Source: Siminovitchia acidinfaciens (GTDB lineage: Bacteria > Bacillota > Bacilli > Bacillales > Bacillaceae_C). From it: 64,000 nucleotides of DNA. Below, one piece after another: positions 63,108 to 64,000 of this stretch (within the stretch, counting starts at the first letter, position 1; each line of letters opens with the position of its first letter). The translations under genes were made by a program, and so were the position numbers. Location: the NCBI RefSeq assembly GCF_003605385.1, contig NZ_QYTV02000001.1:150946-214945 (forward strand), given 5' to 3'. The notes below the pieces were generated by a model that was not told where the DNA came from, did not search any database, and saw nothing but the letters and a program-made list of their open reading frames with translations.

Positions 63108-64000
63108 ATGCGAAGTGATATGATAAAAAAGGGGATCGATCGTGCCCCTCACCGAAGCTTGCTTTATGCTACCGGTATTAAAACAAAAGATCTGGATAAG
63201 CCATTTATAGGTGTTTGTAACTCATACATCGATATTATTCCTGGGCATAAACATTTGAATGTATTTGCAGAAGTTGTCAAGGAAGCGATTTGGGAAGCAG
63301 GCGGAGTGCCGTTTGAATTCAATACAATCGGTGTAGATGACGGCATTGCGATGGGCCACATTGGCATGCGCTATTCACTTCCCAGCCGGGAGCTGATCGC
63401 GGATGCGGCTGAAACAGTCATCAATGCCCACTGGTTTGATGGGGTTTTCTACATCCCGAACTGTGACAAGATCACTCCAGGAATGTTGATGGCGGCATTC
63501 AGAACGAATGTCCCTTCCATATTTGTATCCGGAGGGCCGATGGAAGGCGGAACGTCTTCCGAAGGGGAACCGTTGACACTTACTTCAGTCTTTGAAGGCG
63601 TCGGTGCTTACCATGCCGGAAAAATGACTGCTGAAAAACTCTTGGACATTGAACAAAATGCCTGCCCAACATGTGGATCCTGTTCCGGAATGTTTACAGC
63701 CAACTCCATGAACTCGTTGATGGAAATGCTTGGGGTGACAATACCTGGAAATGGAACGATTGTTGCCACATCTGATGAGAGGCACCGACTGATCAAAGAG
63801 GCTGCACGCCATTTAATCAGAATGGTGAAAGAAGACATCAAGCCAAGAGACCTTGTCTCCGAACGAACTATTGACGATGCTTTCGCACTTGATATGGCGA
63901 TGGGCGGATCGACAAATACAGTTTTACACACATTGGCTATTGCACATGAAGCAGAAATAGATTACGATTTATCTAATATTAATAAAGTGGCTGAAAGAGT
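63108..64000 (+). CDS. ilvD: Dihydroxy-acid dehydratase, 5' part
   Basis: Partial; 297 codons before the window ends, of about 560 in the family. Start ATG 63108 with AGGGGG upstream (ATG 63102 is too close to it). [32 protein letters not shown], and the cluster ligands in [11 protein letters not shown] and [18 protein letters not shown] identify IlvD. Dehydrates dihydroxy-isovalerate and dihydroxy-methylvalerate. The start lies 19 bases after ilvE. Confidence 0.96.
   Translation, partial: MRSDMIKKGIDRAPHRSLLYATGIKTKDLDKPFIGVCNSYIDIIPGHKHLNVFAEVVKEAIWEAGGVPFEFNTIGVDDGIAMGHIGMRYSLPSRELIADAAETVINAHWFDGVFYIPNCDKITPGMLMAAFRTNVPSIFVSGGPMEGGTSSEGEPLTLTSVFEGVGAYHAGKMTAEKLLDIEQNACPTCGSCSGMFTANSMNSLMEMLGVTIPGNGTIVATSDERHRLIKEAARHLIRMVKEDIKPRDLVSERTIDDAFALDMAMGGSTNTVLHTLAIAHEAEIDYDLSNINKVAER

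Overview
The window is a low-GC Gram-positive chromosome segment from an endospore-forming member of the Bacillaceae. Evidence: sporulation genes (spo0F, spoIIR, spoIID, spoIIQ, spoIIID), Bacillus-type starts (many TTG/GTG, strong AGGAGG-like ribosome sites), and a gene order that follows the Bacillus subtilis rpoE-pyrG-ywjG-spo0F-fbaA-fsa-murZ-glpX-rho-rpmE-tdk-prfA-prmC-spoIIR-ywlC-mntP-ywlE-rpiB-ywlG-glyA-upp-atp-ywmB-murAA-spoIID-spoIIQ-spoIIID-mbl-flhO-flhP-fabZ-ywpF-ssbB backbone. It is not B. subtilis: wecB/mnaA sits between upp and atp, an icmF operon and a Fe(III) ABC operon precede rpoE, and the intergenic spaces are full of a repeat family.

Layout. 1-4.6 kb: a TetR regulator and fused isobutyryl-CoA mutase. 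5.2-8.8 kb: Fur-box-controlled Fe(III) uptake operon. 9.4-15.2 kb: RNA polymerase delta, CTP synthase with a recognisable CTP-sensing leader, ywjG on the minus strand, spo0F behind a SigH-type promoter, aldolase and transaldolase. 15.7-21 kb: murZ, glpX, rho, rpmE, tdk. 21.3-23 kb: a small accessory patch (YiaA-type membrane protein, a decayed metallo-hydrolase, a DUF3189-type gene). 23.1-34.6 kb: translation termination, spoIIR, t6A synthesis, Mn export, arginine phosphatase, rpiB, glyA, upp, wecB. 34.9-42.2 kb: complete atpZIBEFHAGDC operon. 42.3-52.1 kb: envelope, sporulation, shape and flagellar genes plus fabZ. 52.3-57 kb: a low-complexity lipoprotein, ywpF, a ComK-type site in front of ssbB, an alkaline phosphatase and a LysM/NlpC-P60 hydrolase. 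57-64 kb: methionine gamma-lyase, nagB, a Yip1/adaptor pair resembling yknW-yknX, and the start of an ilv operon (ilvE, partial ilvD).

The most unusual content is not protein coding. At least a dozen intergenic gaps carry copies of a mosaic repeat (family A) that starts AAAAGCG and ends about GGAGCTGGACA in one orientation, with internal modules that recur in different combinations, orientations and nesting. Two copies are flanked by 8-bp direct repeats directly at their borders, one of them overlapping the ywlE stop codon, which points to insertion. A second, unrelated repeat (family B) occurs three times. No rRNA, tRNA, prophage, CRISPR array or complete insertion sequence was seen.
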